Shown: positions 8,722 through 19,082, counted from the stretch's first letter. The stretch is 64,000 bases of DNA from Sphingomonas sp. PP-CE-3G-477 (GCF_003050745.1 NZ_QAOF01000009.1:1-64000), one strand, 5' to 3'. Program-made: numbers and translations. Notes: generated by a model not told the origin, from the sequence alone.

Positions 8722-10401
8722 ATGGAAAGCATGGCATGGCTGCGATGGATGATCGGCGCGTTCGCGTTGGCGTTCGGCCTTGCCCTTGCGGTGCCAGCTG
8801 CAGCCGTGACGGGCACACCGATTTCGGTCTGCGTTCGTCCCGCGATCGCGGGGCAGACCCCCGCGACACTGTTCAGGCAGCCACGCGGTTTCGACTGCAC
8901 CATCTCGCAAACCCAATTTGGCAGCGGCGATTTCTGGGTGCTCTCGCAGCCCCTGCCAGCGATCAATGCCGCCGATCATACCGTGCGCATCGGCAGCACC
9001 TGGGTAAACCGCGTGACGCTGTTCGTGCTGTATGCCGACGGATCGATCCGCCACGCCGGCTTTACCTCGCGCACCGCGGGACGCCTGCTTGGGCTGGGCG
9101 CGGTGATCGTCCAGCCCCTGCCGTCACACGACGCGGCACCGGTCCGGTTGCTCTGGCATGTCGAGGGGGCAGCGAACCTGCGCGGCCTGATCCTGGGACC
9201 CGCGCTCGCCGACCATGACCAGCGCGATACCACCGAGATCCTGCTCGCTGCGCTGTATGGTGCGTTCGGCGGGATGGCGATCGCGCTGATCGTCTACAAT
9301 CTCGCGCTGTGGGGCGCGTTGCGACAGGCGTTCCAGCCCGCTTATTGCCTGCTCGTGCTGTTCCTGCTCGCGTATGCGGTAACGTCTTCGGGTGCGTTGG
9401 GGCAGATGTTTCCGACCTTAGACAACAATGATCGCCAACGGCTGAACACGCTGTTCCTTGCCGGATCGGCGGCGTCCGCGCTGGTGTTCGCCCGTACGTT
9501 CTTCGAACAGGGTGTGTTTGGCGGATGGCTGCGAGCCGCGAGTAGCTGGGTGATCGCCGCGCTGCTGACGGCGGGCACGTTGTGGGCGGCATTCGCGCCA
9601 TGGCAGTTTCGCGTGCTCGATACGATACTGGCGAGCACGTACCTTTTGTTGCTGGTGCTGATCCCCATCATTCTCTTCCGAGCCTGGCGGATGCGGAGCA
9701 ATTTCCTGTGGCTGTTCGCGCTGGCGTGGAGCGTACCGATCGTGGTCGCCAGCCTGCGCGTCGCCAACGCGTTCGAGTTGCTCGACTGGAGCCTGTGGCT
9801 CGACAATTCGACGATCCTGTCGATGGCGCTGGAATCGATGCTGTCGAGCCTTGCGATCGCCTACCGGATTCGCCTGCTCAGCGTGGAGCGCGATACCGCG
9901 CGCGAACAGGAGATAGCCGCACGGCTGCTCGCGGATACCGAGCCGTTGACGGGCCTGCTCAATCGCCGCGCGTTCCTGCACCGCGCGATCGGCCGGCCGG
10001 GCGACCAGATGCTGCTGATCGCCGATGTCGACCATTTCAAGCGCGTCAACGAGACGATCGGGCATGACGGTGGCGACGAAGTGCTGCGCGTCGTCGCCCG
10101 AGCGCTGCGCAATGCGGTGCCGCCCGAGGCGCTGGTGGCGCGGATCGGTGGCGAGGAATTCGCGATACTGGTCGATGCGGCGACTCCGGTCATGCCCGAT
10201 ACGATCCTCGAACGGTTGCGCAGCCAGCGGATGCCGTTCGATATCGCCGTCACCGCCAGTATCGGCAGCTGCACCGGACCGTTGCTGCGCGAGGCGGATT
10301 GGAAGACACTGTATCGTAGCGCCGATCGTGCGCTGTTCGCGGCAAAAGGCGCAGGACGCGATCGATCGCGCGATGCGAGCGTCCTGCCAATCGCCGCTTG
10401 A
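8722..10401 (+). CDS. Membrane GGDEF protein with 7TMR-DISM sensor (diguanylate cyclase)
   Basis: Product of 559 residues. A signal peptide (LRWMIGAFALAFGLALAVPAAA) is followed by a periplasmic domain of about 150 residues, then several hydrophobic helices between about residues 175 and 385 that look like the 7TMR-DISM membrane module. A short helical linker leads to a C-terminal GGDEF domain with DVDHFKRVNET and active-site GGEEF at residues 476-480. The inhibitory RxxD site expected nine residues upstream is absent (PPEA there), so product feedback is probably weak. The TGLLNRR motif is preceded by DTEP instead of the common D-P. Predicted role: cyclic-di-GMP synthesis in response to an extracytoplasmic ligand. 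Confidence 0.9.
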   Translation: MESMAWLRWMIGAFALAFGLALAVPAAAVTGTPISVCVRPAIAGQTPATLFRQPRGFDCTISQTQFGSGDFWVLSQPLPAINAADHTVRIGSTWVNRVTLFVLYADGSIRHAGFTSRTAGRLLGLGAVIVQPLPSHDAAPVRLLWHVEGAANLRGLILGPALADHDQRDTTEILLAALYGAFGGMAIALIVYNLALWGALRQAFQPAYCLLVLFLLAYAVTSSGALGQMFPTLDNNDRQRLNTLFLAGSAASALVFARTFFEQGVFGGWLRAASSWVIAALLTAGTLWAAFAPWQFRVLDTILASTYLLLLVLIPIILFRAWRMRSNFLWLFALAWSVPIVVASLRVANAFELLDWSLWLDNSTILSMALESMLSSLAIAYRIRLLSVERDTAREQEIAARLLADTEPLTGLLNRRAFLHRAIGRPGDQMLLIADVDHFKRVNETIGHDGGDEVLRVVARALRNAVPPEALVARIGGEEFAILVDAATPVMPDTILERLRSQRMPFDIAVTASIGSCTGPLLREADWKTLYRSADRALFAAKGAGRDRSRDASVLPIAA

Positions 10402-10459
10402 TACACTTGCGCAACGACCGCGATCGAGGCATGTTCGCAGGCGTTCCGGGAGATGGGTG

Positions 10460-10657
10460 ATGCGCGATCGTAGGGCTGTGCTGGTGATCGCGGGACTCGT
10501 GCTGATGGCACTGACCATCCGCCACCCGACTGCCGACATTCGTATCCTCACGCACGAGACCAGCGATCCGTCGCCGCATCGGATGCAGGCGGCGGTCGAC
10601 CTCGGGCTGATCGGCGTCTCGGTGCTGTATACCTGGACCGTGAACCGCCTGCGCTGA
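10460..10657 (+). CDS. Small membrane protein, unknown
   Basis: A 65-residue product starting at ATG 10460 with GGGAGA just upstream. Two hydrophobic segments are visible (AVLVIAGLVLMALTI and VDLGLIGVSVLYTWTV) separated by a polar loop rich in Thr, His and Pro. It sits between the GGDEF gene and xseB, and I do not recognise the family. Possible small inner-membrane protein; the ribosome binding site and composition are the support. Confidence 0.5.
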   Translation: MRDRRAVLVIAGLVLMALTIRHPTADIRILTHETSDPSPHRMQAAVDLGLIGVSVLYTWTVNRLR

Positions 10658-10723
10658 ATCGGCACTCCGATCCGTGGCGCACGTCCTTGACCCCCGTCGC
10701 GTGCCTGCGCCATAGCGGCGGGC

Positions 10724-10963
10724 ATGGACACGCCGATCGAAGACCTCGCGTTCGAGGATGCACTGAAGGAACTCGAGCTTATCGTCGGGAAGCTGGAAAG
10801 TGGCGACACGCCGCTTCAGCAGGCGATCGAGCTGTACGAGCGCGGCAACAAGCTGCGCCAGCGTTGTGCCGACCGGCTCGATGCGGCGCAGGCGCGGATC
10901 GAGGCGATCCGGCTCGACGGCGACGGCAAGCCTGCCGGCGTCCGTCCGTTCGCGGCGGGCTGA
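10724..10963 (+). CDS. xseB: Exodeoxyribonuclease VII small subunit
   Basis: 79 residues, the normal size. The sequence shows the family pattern FEDALKELELIVGKLESGD, then LQQAIELYERGNKLRQRCADRL, forming the two helices that wrap the large subunit XseA. With XseA it degrades single-stranded DNA into acid-soluble oligonucleotides during repair. It is followed five bases later by ispA, a pairing known in many bacteria; xseA is not in the window. Confidence 0.93.
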   Translation: MDTPIEDLAFEDALKELELIVGKLESGDTPLQQAIELYERGNKLRQRCADRLDAAQARIEAIRLDGDGKPAGVRPFAAG

Positions 10964-10967
10964 CGCG

Positions 10968-11867
10968 GTGAGCGGGATGCCCGTCACGCTTGATGCCGCG
11001 CTTGCCGAGGTCTCCGCGGAGATCGACCGGCAATTCGACCAGCTGCTGGCGATCCCGGACGATCCGCGCGGCGACCTGTACCGCGCGATGCGGCATGCGG
11101 CGATCGGTGGCGGCAAGCGGCTGCGACCATTGCTGGTGTTCGCGACCGCCAACCTGTTCGACGTGGCGCGCGAATGCTCTGCACGGGCGGCGACCGCGAT
11201 CGAGGCGATCCACGTCTATTCGCTGATCCACGACGATCTGCCGTCGATGGACGACGACGACATGCGCCGCGGCAAGCCGACCGTGCACAAGGTGTTCGAC
11301 GAGGCGACCGCGATCCTGGCGGGCGATTGCCTGCACGCGATGGCGTTCGAGATCCTGGCCGATCCGGCGACGCACGCCGATCCGTTCGTCCGGATCGAAC
11401 TGGTCATGGACCTCGCGCGGGCGTCGGGGCCGAACGGCATGGCGGGCGGCCAGAAAATGGACATCGAGGCGGAGAACACGCGCTTCGACCTCAATACCGT
11501 GACCCGGTTGCAGCAGATGAAGACGGGCGCGCTGATCTCGGCCTCGGTCGAGGCTGGCGCGATTCTCGGGCGGCTGCCGCCGGAAGGTCGCGTGGGGCTT
11601 CGCGGCTATGCGCATGACCTCGGGCTCGCGTTCCAGATCGCCGACGACCTGCTCGATGCCGAGGGCGACGAGGCGGTGGTCGGCAAGTCGCTGCGGAAGG
11701 ACGAGGTCGCGGGCAAGGAGACGTTCCTGTCGCTGCTCGGGCCCGAGCGTGCGCGCGAACAGGCGCGGATGCTCGTCGACCAGGCCGTGCAGCACCTGCA
11801 CAGCTATGGCAAGGAAGCCGACCTGTTACGGGATATCGCCCGCTTCGTGCTCGAACGCGACCGCTAG
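10968..11867 (+). CDS. ispA: Farnesyl diphosphate synthase / short-chain polyprenyl synthetase
   Basis: 299 residues from GTG 10968 (an ATG at 10977 is the alternative). The first aspartate-rich motif DDLPSMDDDD starts at D89 and the second, DDLLD, at D226, both needed for Mg2+-diphosphate binding. GGKRLRPLL near the N-terminus binds isopentenyl diphosphate. It condenses IPP with DMAPP/GPP to give FPP for quinones, hopanoids, carotenoids and undecaprenyl carrier. Coupling to xseB is conserved. A dxs gene, often next in other genomes, is not here; coaD follows instead. Confidence 0.93.
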   Translation: MSGMPVTLDAALAEVSAEIDRQFDQLLAIPDDPRGDLYRAMRHAAIGGGKRLRPLLVFATANLFDVARECSARAATAIEAIHVYSLIHDDLPSMDDDDMRRGKPTVHKVFDEATAILAGDCLHAMAFEILADPATHADPFVRIELVMDLARASGPNGMAGGQKMDIEAENTRFDLNTVTRLQQMKTGALISASVEAGAILGRLPPEGRVGLRGYAHDLGLAFQIADDLLDAEGDEAVVGKSLRKDEVAGKETFLSLLGPERAREQARMLVDQAVQHLHSYGKEADLLRDIARFVLERDR

Positions 11868-11889
11868 AACGACAACCGGGGAGATCGGC

Positions 11890-12396
11890 ATGACGGCACG
11901 GATTGGGGTTTACCCGGGGACGTTCGATCCCGTCACGCTGGGGCATATGGACATCATCCGGCGCGGCGCGAAGCTGGTCGACCGGCTGGTGATCGGGGTG
12001 ACGACCAATCCGTCGAAGTCGCCGATGTTCACGATCGAGGAGCGGATGGCGACGGTGCGCCGCGAGGTAGCCGGCATCGGCGGCGATATCGAGGTGGTCG
12101 CATTCGATTCGCTTCTAATGGATTTTGCCGAGCGGCAGGGGGCGAAGGTGATCGTCCGCGGCCTGCGCGCCGTCGCCGATTTCGAATATGAATATCAGAT
12201 GGCGGGGATGAACCAGCAGATCAATCCGCGCGTCGAGACGGTGTTCCTGATGGCCGACGTCGCGTTGCAGCCGATCGCGAGCCGGCTGGTTAAGGAGATC
12301 GCGCTGTACGGAGGGAATATTGCGAAGTTCGTGCCGGAGGCGGTGCGCGAAGAGGTGGTCGCTCGGGTCGAGAAGATCGGCCGCAAGGGAAGCTGA
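11890..12396 (+). CDS. coaD: Phosphopantetheine adenylyltransferase
   Basis: 168 residues. It begins MTARIGVYPGTFDPVTLGH, the nucleotidyltransferase T/HxGH motif, with PSKSPMFTIEERM and VRGLRAVADFEYEYQMAGMN typical of CoaD. It transfers AMP from ATP to 4'-phosphopantetheine, the fourth step of CoA synthesis. The start ATG at 11890 has GGGGAGATC upstream. It is followed by a strong 12-bp hairpin. Confidence 0.96.
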   Translation: MTARIGVYPGTFDPVTLGHMDIIRRGAKLVDRLVIGVTTNPSKSPMFTIEERMATVRREVAGIGGDIEVVAFDSLLMDFAERQGAKVIVRGLRAVADFEYEYQMAGMNQQINPRVETVFLMADVALQPIASRLVKEIALYGGNIAKFVPEAVREEVVARVEKIGRKGS

Positions 12397-12403
12397 CCTC
12401 CTT

Positions 12404-12432
12404 CGTCATCCTGACCTTATGTCAGGATGACG
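12404..12432. terminator. Perfect 12-bp hairpin after coaD
   Basis: CGTCATCCTGAC at 12404-12415 pairs perfectly with GTCAGGATGACG at 12421-12432 around a 5-base loop. It lies 7 bases after the coaD stop. There is no T-run, so it could be a transcript-stabilising or factor-dependent terminator, or a copy of the palindromic 'cgtcatcctga' repeat found in many alphaproteobacteria. Confidence 0.55.
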
Positions 12433-12547
12433 TATCGTGAAGGGGGACTGCTGCGTGCCCCCCATCACGTTCAGATTGGCGCAAGCGGGGATTTGCTCTA
12501 AGTGGCGGCAGCCTGGTTGCGCCGGGCCTCTTTCGAGTGGGAATTTG

Positions 12548-13273
12548 ATGCGCTTTTTCGTCGGAATGTTCGCGTTGCTCGGGTGCCTGGTCACGGTGCC
12601 GGTCGCGGCGCAGAAGAAGGATGTGGTTGCAGCGCCTGCGCGCCTCACGCCGCCGCTCACGACCGATACGCAGAATCTGCTGCTGCTCGACCTATCGACC
12701 GGCGGCCGCGTGACGATCTGGCTGCGTCCCGATGTCGCGCCGCTGATGGTCGAGCGGATCAAGACGCTGACCCGCCAGCATTTCTATGACGGCCTCGCGT
12801 TCCATCGTGTGATCGACGGCTTCATGGCGCAGGGTGGCGATCCCAAGGGCGACGGCACCGGTGGCTCGACGCTCCCCGACGTGAAGGCGGAGTTCAACTA
12901 CCTGCCGCACGTCCGTGGTGCGGTGTCGGCGGCGCGGTCGGACAAGGAGGACAGCGCGAACAGCCAGTTCTTCATCGTCTTCCAGCCGCGGCTGAGCCTC
13001 GACAAGAAATACACCGTGTTCGGTCGCGTGCTCGACGGGATGCAGTATGTCGACGCGATCGAGCGCGGCGAGCCGCCGGCGAACCCGTCGCGGATCGTCC
13101 ATGCGTATATCGCGGCGGACAATCCTCCGGCGTATATGGCTGGGCCGCCCGCCCCGGCGCTCGGTGCTCCGGTGACGTTGCCGGGCACGGCTTCGGGGCC
13201 GAACGCTGCCAAGCCAAAGCTCGCGCCGGTCGCTCGCAAGGCGCCGGTAAAGAAGGCTCCTGCAAAGAAGTGA
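12548..13273 (+). CDS. Periplasmic cyclophilin-type peptidyl-prolyl isomerase
   Basis: 241 residues starting at ATG 12548. A signal peptide ([20 protein letters not shown]) leads to a cyclophilin domain with [57 protein letters not shown]. The catalytic arginine is the one in FHRV. The C-terminal 45 residues are Pro/Ala/Lys rich and end with several lysines, outside the fold. It catalyses Xaa-Pro cis/trans isomerisation, helping envelope protein folding. The gene precedes queA by 7 bases. Confidence 0.92.
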   Translation: MRFFVGMFALLGCLVTVPVAAQKKDVVAAPARLTPPLTTDTQNLLLLDLSTGGRVTIWLRPDVAPLMVERIKTLTRQHFYDGLAFHRVIDGFMAQGGDPKGDGTGGSTLPDVKAEFNYLPHVRGAVSAARSDKEDSANSQFFIVFQPRLSLDKKYTVFGRVLDGMQYVDAIERGEPPANPSRIVHAYIAADNPPAYMAGPPAPALGAPVTLPGTASGPNAAKPKLAPVARKAPVKKAPAKK

Positions 13274-13280
13274 CTCCACG

Positions 13281-14306
13281 TTGAACGTCGACCTTTTCGA
13301 CTTCGACCTGCCGACCGACAACATCGCGCTCCGCCCCGCGGCGCCGCGCGATGCTGCGCGGATGCTGGTGCTCGAAGGTGACGCCACGAGGGATGCGGGC
13401 GTATCCGACCTGCCATCGCTGCTGCGGCGTGGCGACATGCTCGTGTTCAACGATACGCGGGTAATCCCGGCCCAGCTCGACGGGCAGCGCGGCGATGCCA
13501 AGATCGGCGCGACCTTGCACAAGCGCGAGGGGCCACGGCGGTGGCGCGCGTTCATTCGCAACGCGCGGCGCTTGCGCGATGGCGATGTGATCGAGTTCGG
13601 CAACGGCGTCAGCGCGGCGGCGGTCGATCGCGAGGACGACGGAAGCTACGCGCTGGTGTTCGCCGGCGACGAGCCGGTCGAGTTGTTGCTGGAGCGCGCG
13701 GGCCACATGCCCCTGCCCCCGTATATCGCCGGCAAGCGTCCTACCGACGAACGCGATGCGGACGATTACCAGACGATGTTTGCGTCCGAGCCGGGCGCGG
13801 TGGCAGCGCCAACGGCGGCGTTGCACTTCACGCCGAAGCTGATGGCGGCGCTCGAGGCGGCGGGGATCGAGCATGCGACGCTGACGCTGCATGTCGGCGC
13901 GGGGACGTTCCTCCCCGTGAAGGCGACCGACACCACCGAGCACAAGATGCACGCCGAATGGGGCCGGGTCGATGCCGCCACCGCCGATCGGCTCAACGCG
14001 GTCCGCGCACGCGGTGGTCGCGTGATCGCGGTCGGGACAACGTCGCTGCGGCTGATCGAGAGCGCGACGGGCGAGGACGACGTGATCCGCCCATTCGACG
14101 GCGACACCGCGATCTTCATCACGCCGGGTTATCGGTTTCGCGGGATCGACGGCTTGATGACCAATTTCCATCTGCCACGCTCGACGTTGTTCATGCTCGT
14201 GTCGGCGCTGATGGGGCGCGAGCGGATGCAGGCGGCGTATGCGCATGCGATCGCCGGGAAGTATCGCTTCTACAGCTATGGCGACGCCTCGCTTCTGCTG
14301 CCATGA
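13281..14306 (+). CDS. queA: S-adenosylmethionine:tRNA ribosyltransferase-isomerase
   Basis: 341 residues starting with TTG at 13281, giving [19 protein letters not shown], the standard QueA N-terminus. Other family blocks are visible: [40 protein letters not shown] and [19 protein letters not shown]. It converts preQ1 in tRNA to epoxyqueuosine, acting after Tgt, which is encoded two genes downstream. Confidence 0.96.
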   Translation: MNVDLFDFDLPTDNIALRPAAPRDAARMLVLEGDATRDAGVSDLPSLLRRGDMLVFNDTRVIPAQLDGQRGDAKIGATLHKREGPRRWRAFIRNARRLRDGDVIEFGNGVSAAAVDREDDGSYALVFAGDEPVELLLERAGHMPLPPYIAGKRPTDERDADDYQTMFASEPGAVAAPTAALHFTPKLMAALEAAGIEHATLTLHVGAGTFLPVKATDTTEHKMHAEWGRVDAATADRLNAVRARGGRVIAVGTTSLRLIESATGEDDVIRPFDGDTAIFITPGYRFRGIDGLMTNFHLPRSTLFMLVSALMGRERMQAAYAHAIAGKYRFYSYGDASLLLP

Positions 14307-14770
14307 CGGGCGGCATGCTGCTCGCTCTCGCTCTGATCCAGGCCATCGTTGCCGCACCGCCGCCCGCGGGTACGCCGCAACCGCCTGCAACGATTTTCGC
14401 CGAGCCGGCTGCGCTGTTCATCGCCGCGTGCGATACGAACGGTGATGGCCGCGTGACGCAGGCCGAACTAACCGCGGGCGTCGCGCGGAGCTATGCCACC
14501 GCCGAGGGGGCTGCGACTGGATCGATCGGGTACATCGCCTTTGCCGACTGGGCGCAGGCGTCGCTCGGCGATCGTAACGCGTTGCCGAGCTCGTTCGAGG
14601 TCGACCGCGATGGCGACAACCGGATCACGCTGGCCGAACTCCAGGCACGGTTCGCGCAGTTCTTCACGCGGTTCGATCGCGACAAGGATGGCGTGCTGAC
14701 TCGCGCCGAACTCATCACCATCCGCGGCGCGCCGGCCGGCGATCGCTACGGCATTCGCAAGAAAAAGTAA
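14303..14770 (+). CDS. EF-hand domain protein, exported
   Basis: 155 residues, starting at ATG 14303 that overlaps the queA stop (ATGA). A hydrophobic leader ([21 protein letters not shown]) precedes three calcium-loop motifs: [24 protein letters not shown] and [12 protein letters not shown]. Each has acidic residues at positions 1, 3, 5 and 12. Probably a periplasmic Ca2+-binding protein. It is translationally coupled to queA and followed by tgt one base later, which says it is co-transcribed with queuosine genes, not that it acts with them. Confidence 0.85.
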   Translation: MTGGMLLALALIQAIVAAPPPAGTPQPPATIFAEPAALFIAACDTNGDGRVTQAELTAGVARSYATAEGAATGSIGYIAFADWAQASLGDRNALPSSFEVDRDGDNRITLAELQARFAQFFTRFDRDKDGVLTRAELITIRGAPAGDRYGIRKKK

Positions 14771-14771
14771 T

Positions 14772-15923
14772 ATGACCACCCGCCCCCGCTTCGACTTCAC
14801 CATCTCCGCCACCGACGGCAAGGCGCGTACCGGCGTCATCGCAATGCAGCGCGGCGACATCCGCACGCCTGCGTTCATGCCGGTCGGCACCGCCGCGACC
14901 GTCAAGGGAATGAAGCCCGCAGACGTGGTCGGTGCGGGTGCGGACATCATCCTCGGCAATACCTATCACCTGATGCTGCGGCCAGGTGCCGAGCGGGTTG
15001 CGCGGCTGGGTGGTCTGCACGCGTTCTCGGGCTGGTCGAAGCCGATCCTCACCGACTCTGGCGGCTATCAGGTGATGAGCCTCGCCGACCTGACCAAGCG
15101 GTCCGAGGAAGGCGTCTCGTTCAAGTCGCACCTCGACGGCACGCGGCATTTGCTGAGCCCCGAGCGGTCGATCGAGATCCAGCGACTGCTCGGCTCGAAC
15201 ATCGTCATGGCGTTCGACGAACTTGTGCCGACGACGTCGACGCGCGAGGTGCAGGCGGCGGCGATGGAGCGATCGATGCGCTGGGCCAAGCGATCGCGCG
15301 CGGCGTTCGACGCGGGTGAAGATCATGCCGAGAACAACGCGATCTTCGGTATCCAGCAGGGCGCGCTGAACGAGGGATTCCGGAAGTCTTCCGCGGATGC
15401 GCTGATCGATATCGGCTTCGACGGGTATGCGGTCGGCGGGCTGGCGGTCGGCGAGGGCCAGGAGGAGATGTTCGGCTGCCTCGACTTCGCGCCGGACCAG
15501 TTGCCGGTCGACAAGCCGCGCTACCTGATGGGGGTCGGCAAGCCGGACGATATCGTCGGTGCGGTCGAGCGCGGGATCGACATGTTCGATTGCGTGATGC
15601 CCACGCGGTCCGGCCGCACCGGCCAAGCCTTCACGCGCTCCGGCCCGATCAACATCCGCAACGCGAAATTCGCCGAGGATATGGGGCCGCTCGATCCCGC
15701 CTGCCCCTGCCCGGTCTGCGCGACGTGGGGCCGGGCGTATCTGCATCATCTCGTCCGATCGGGCGAAATGCTTGGCGCGATGCTCATGACGGAGCATAAC
15801 ATCTGGTTCTACGAAACGCTGATGGCGGATCTGCGGGCGGCGATCGCCTCGGGGACGCTGACGCAGTTCGCGAATGATTTCCGTGGCGTGTATGCCCGGA
15901 AGAGTGAAGGAGAGCCCAAGTGA
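14772..15923 (+). CDS. tgt: tRNA-guanine transglycosylase (bacterial Tgt)
   Basis: 383 residues. Landmarks include [47 protein letters not shown] with the catalytic aspartate, and [13 protein letters not shown] with the nucleophilic aspartate region. The zinc ligands are in [17 protein letters not shown]. It exchanges guanine-34 for preQ1 in tRNAs with GUN anticodons. The gene overlaps the next small gene by four bases (GTGA). Confidence 0.97.
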   Translation: MTTRPRFDFTISATDGKARTGVIAMQRGDIRTPAFMPVGTAATVKGMKPADVVGAGADIILGNTYHLMLRPGAERVARLGGLHAFSGWSKPILTDSGGYQVMSLADLTKRSEEGVSFKSHLDGTRHLLSPERSIEIQRLLGSNIVMAFDELVPTTSTREVQAAAMERSMRWAKRSRAAFDAGEDHAENNAIFGIQQGALNEGFRKSSADALIDIGFDGYAVGGLAVGEGQEEMFGCLDFAPDQLPVDKPRYLMGVGKPDDIVGAVERGIDMFDCVMPTRSGRTGQAFTRSGPINIRNAKFAEDMGPLDPACPCPVCATWGRAYLHHLVRSGEMLGAMLMTEHNIWFYETLMADLRAAIASGTLTQFANDFRGVYARKSEGEPK

Positions 15924-16117
15924 CGATCAAGATCGACAGCGATACCCCGAACGAAATCCTCGCCGCCGCGAAGGAGGCGAAGCTGCAGGCCGAAGCCGCC
16001 GCGCATAACGCTGCGGAGAAGGCGAAGAGCTGGCCGCTCGCGAAGATCGGCCTGGGCGTCGGCATCGGCTCCGCGGCGATCGCGGGCGCGGTGCTGTTCG
16101 CGAACCGCAACAAGTAA
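15920..16117 (+). CDS. Small membrane-anchored protein, unknown
   Basis: 65 residues from GTG 15920, overlapping the tgt stop. The N-terminal half is an Ala/Glu/Lys-rich helix ([20 protein letters not shown]) and the C-terminal half one transmembrane helix ([20 protein letters not shown]) ending NRNK. Conserved small proteins of this kind occur next to tgt in sphingomonads as far as I recall. Function unknown. Confidence 0.7.
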   Translation: MTIKIDSDTPNEILAAAKEAKLQAEAAAHNAAEKAKSWPLAKIGLGVGIGSAAIAGAVLFANRNK

Positions 16118-16125
16118 GGATCTCG

Positions 16126-18957
16126 ATGCGCCTCCTCCGCTCCGCTTTGCTGCTGACCGCAGCTTCTTTCCCGGTAGCGGCGGGGGCGCAGACCGCACCT
16201 GCCCCGACGCAGGTTTCGGTGAAGCCGATCGCCTTTACAGAGCGCACGCTGCCGAATGGCCTGCGCGTGTATGCGATCCGCGACACCGGCACGCCGAACG
16301 TGTCGGTGCAGGTGTGGTACGACGTCGGCTCAAAGGACGATCCCCAGGGCAAGTCCGGGTTCGCGCACATGTTCGAGCATCTGATGTTCAAGTCGACGCG
16401 CAACCTGGTGTCGGAGCAGATGGACCGGCTGACCGAGGACGTCGGCGGCTACAACAATGCGTCGACCAACGACGACTATACCAATTATTACGAGGTGATC
16501 CCGGCCAACCACCTCCAGCGTCTGCTGTTCGCGGAGGCCGATCGGATGGCGAGCCTCGTCGTCGAGCCCAAGAGCTTCGGCTCGGAGCGCGACGTTGTGA
16601 AGGAGGAACTGCGCCAGCGGACTCTAGCGCAACCGTACGGCAAGCTGTTCTCGATCTATTATCCGGAACTCGCCTATCAGGTTCATCCCTATGCACGGCC
16701 GGGGATCGGCAGCCTGGAGAATCTCGAAGCCGCGGGGATCGACGACGTCCGGGCGTTCCATGCGACCTATTATCGGCCGGACAACGCGATCCTCGTGGTG
16801 TCGGGCAATTTCGACCCGGCGCAGTTGAACGGCTGGGTCGATCAGTATTTCGCGGGCATCAAGAAGCCGTCCGCGGCGATCCCGCGCGTGACGGTTGCCG
16901 AGCCTGCGCGGACCAAGGCAGTGACGCGGACCGTGTACGAGCCCAACACGCCGTTGCCCGCGGTGCTGGTCAGCTATCACCTGCCGCCGGACCGCGATGC
17001 GGACATTCCGGCGTTGATGGTGTTGAAGGCGGCGCTGGCGACGGGCGAGAGTTCACGGCTGTACGAGAGCGTCGTGTACCGCGACCAGCTGGCGCAGTCC
17101 GCGGAGGCCATGCTCGATACCAAGCAGGCGACCGGCAACATGGTCGTCTATGCGATCCTCGCAGGTGGCAAGACGGTCGAGGCGGGTGAGGCCGCGTTGA
17201 AGCGCGAGATCGCTCGGTTCCGCGATGCACCGGTGACTGCCGCGGAACTGGCGGAGGCGAAGAACGAGATTCTGACCGGATCGATCCTGTCGCGCGAGAC
17301 GGCCGAGGGCAAGGCGAGCACGCTGGCCGCGGCGGTGCTGATCGATGGCGATCCGGCGGCGGCTGACAAGCAATTGGCGGCCATTGCGCGGGTGACGGCG
17401 GCGGATATCCAGCGGGTTGCGCGGAAATATCTTGGCGACAATCAGTCCGCGACGATCCGGTACATGCCGCTTGCGGCCAAGCCTGCGAGCGGTGTCGCAG
17501 ATGCGATCACGGTTGCACCGACGGTGCAGGTTGCGGACCTGAAGGCGCCCGCGAATATCGAGATCGTGACGCCTGCGCCGGAAGGGCAGCGGGTCCAGCC
17601 GCCTGCGCCCAGCGCACCGGTATCGCCAACGATCCCGCAGCCGGTGGAGACGCGGCTCGCGAACGGCATGCGGCTGGTGACGGTGGAGCGGCACGACCTG
17701 CCGATCGTCACCGCGTATCTCGTTACCGCGGGTGGTGCGGCGACCGATCCCGCGAACCGCGCGGGTGTCAGCAGACTATCGGCGGACCTGCTCACCAAGG
17801 GCACAAAGACGCGTTCGGCGACACAGATCGCGCGTGCGGTCGAGGGGCTTGGCGGTGCGATCGGGAGTTCGGCGGGGAGCGATGGCGCGTCGGTCGACGT
17901 CACGGTGAAGTCGGACCAGCTCGCGCCGGCGATGGCCATTCTCGCGGATGTTGCGATCAACTCGGCCTTTGCGCCTGAGGAGATCGAGCGGGCGCGGACG
18001 CAGCAGGTCGACGCGGTGACACTGGCGTTGAAGGACCCGGCGCAGGTCGCGGGTCTGGTTGCGGATCGTGCCGTGCTTGGCGCCTCGGCCTATGGTGCGC
18101 CTAACGGGGGCACGCCGCTGTCACTGAAGGCGATCACGCGGGCCGATATCACGGCAGCGTATGCGCGGAGCTTCCAGCCGGGCCAGGCAACGCTGATCAT
18201 GGTCGGCGACGTCACCGTGGCGCGCGCCAAGGCTTTGGCGGAGGCACAGTTCGGTTCTTGGAAATCGACCAGCACGGCAACCGCGAACGCGCCGCAGGTC
18301 ACGTACCCGAAGCCGCGCGTGATCGTCGTCGACATGCCGGAAGCGGGCCAGGCGGGCGTAGTAGTTGCGCGGCCGGCCATCGCAAGGTCGGACGCACGCT
18401 ATTATCCGCTCGCGGTCGGAAATACAGTCCTGGGCGGCGGCTTCTCGTCGCGGTTGAACCAGGAAATTCGGATCAAGCGCGGGCTGGCCTATGGCGCGGG
18501 CAGCGGGCTCGATGCGGGGAAAACGCAGGGCACGGTCGCGGCGCGGACGCAGACCAAGAATCCGACCGCTGCCGAGGTGGTGACGCTGATCGCCGCCGAG
18601 ATGACGCGGATGGGAGCATCTCCGGTGCCTGATGTGGAGCTCGACACGCGCAAGGCCGTGCTCGTGGGCAATTTCGGCCGCGGGATCGAGACGACGTCGG
18701 GCATTGCCGGTATCCTCGGCGCCTATGTCCAGAACGGCGTGCCGCTCGGTGAACTCCAGCGCTACACCGGCGCGGTGGGTGCCGTCGATCCGGCGGCCGT
18801 GCAGGCGGCGGCCGTCGCGCTGCTCGACCCGAAGGCAGCCAGCATCGTCGTGGTGGGCGACGCTAAGCAGTTCATCGAACCGCTGCGCAAAGCCTATCCA
18901 AACGTCGAGGTCATCCCCGAGGCCGCGCTGAAGCTCGACACCGCAACCTTACGGTAA
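16126..18957 (+). CDS. M16 family zinc metallopeptidase, fused two-domain form
   Basis: 943 residues with a signal peptide (LLRSALLLTAASFPVAAGAQ). The inverted zinc motif HMFEH is at residues 81-85, with the third ligand expected in VVKEEL about 75 residues later. The second half repeats the fold (ANGMRLVTVERHDLPIVTAYL) but lacks HxxEH, as is normal in these PqqL/pitrilysin-like fusions. Predicted periplasmic degradation of peptides. It lies 8 bases after the preceding small gene. Confidence 0.93.
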   Translation: MRLLRSALLLTAASFPVAAGAQTAPAPTQVSVKPIAFTERTLPNGLRVYAIRDTGTPNVSVQVWYDVGSKDDPQGKSGFAHMFEHLMFKSTRNLVSEQMDRLTEDVGGYNNASTNDDYTNYYEVIPANHLQRLLFAEADRMASLVVEPKSFGSERDVVKEELRQRTLAQPYGKLFSIYYPELAYQVHPYARPGIGSLENLEAAGIDDVRAFHATYYRPDNAILVVSGNFDPAQLNGWVDQYFAGIKKPSAAIPRVTVAEPARTKAVTRTVYEPNTPLPAVLVSYHLPPDRDADIPALMVLKAALATGESSRLYESVVYRDQLAQSAEAMLDTKQATGNMVVYAILAGGKTVEAGEAALKREIARFRDAPVTAAELAEAKNEILTGSILSRETAEGKASTLAAAVLIDGDPAAADKQLAAIARVTAADIQRVARKYLGDNQSATIRYMPLAAKPASGVADAITVAPTVQVADLKAPANIEIVTPAPEGQRVQPPAPSAPVSPTIPQPVETRLANGMRLVTVERHDLPIVTAYLVTAGGAATDPANRAGVSRLSADLLTKGTKTRSATQIARAVEGLGGAIGSSAGSDGASVDVTVKSDQLAPAMAILADVAINSAFAPEEIERARTQQVDAVTLALKDPAQVAGLVADRAVLGASAYGAPNGGTPLSLKAITRADITAAYARSFQPGQATLIMVGDVTVARAKALAEAQFGSWKSTSTATANAPQVTYPKPRVIVVDMPEAGQAGVVVARPAIARSDARYYPLAVGNTVLGGGFSSRLNQEIRIKRGLAYGAGSGLDAGKTQGTVAARTQTKNPTAAEVVTLIAAEMTRMGASPVPDVELDTRKAVLVGNFGRGIETTSGIAGILGAYVQNGVPLGELQRYTGAVGAVDPAAVQAAAVALLDPKAASIVVVGDAKQFIEPLRKAYPNVEVIPEAALKLDTATLR

Positions 18958-19082
18958 GCGCTTGCTGCTACGGTGGCCGTCCGTCCCGCGGTGGGACGGA
19001 CTGAATCCGTGCGCGATCGGTCCGGCCAAATCGGCTATGCCGAGCGTTGGGCACGCTCGACAGGCAGGTATGAGGAAAGCAG

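Noticed and set aside
9418..10809. 463-codon minus-strand frame across the GGDEF gene and the following small gene
   Set aside because: Arg/Gln/Ser-rich antisense translation; the GGDEF reading frame is well supported.
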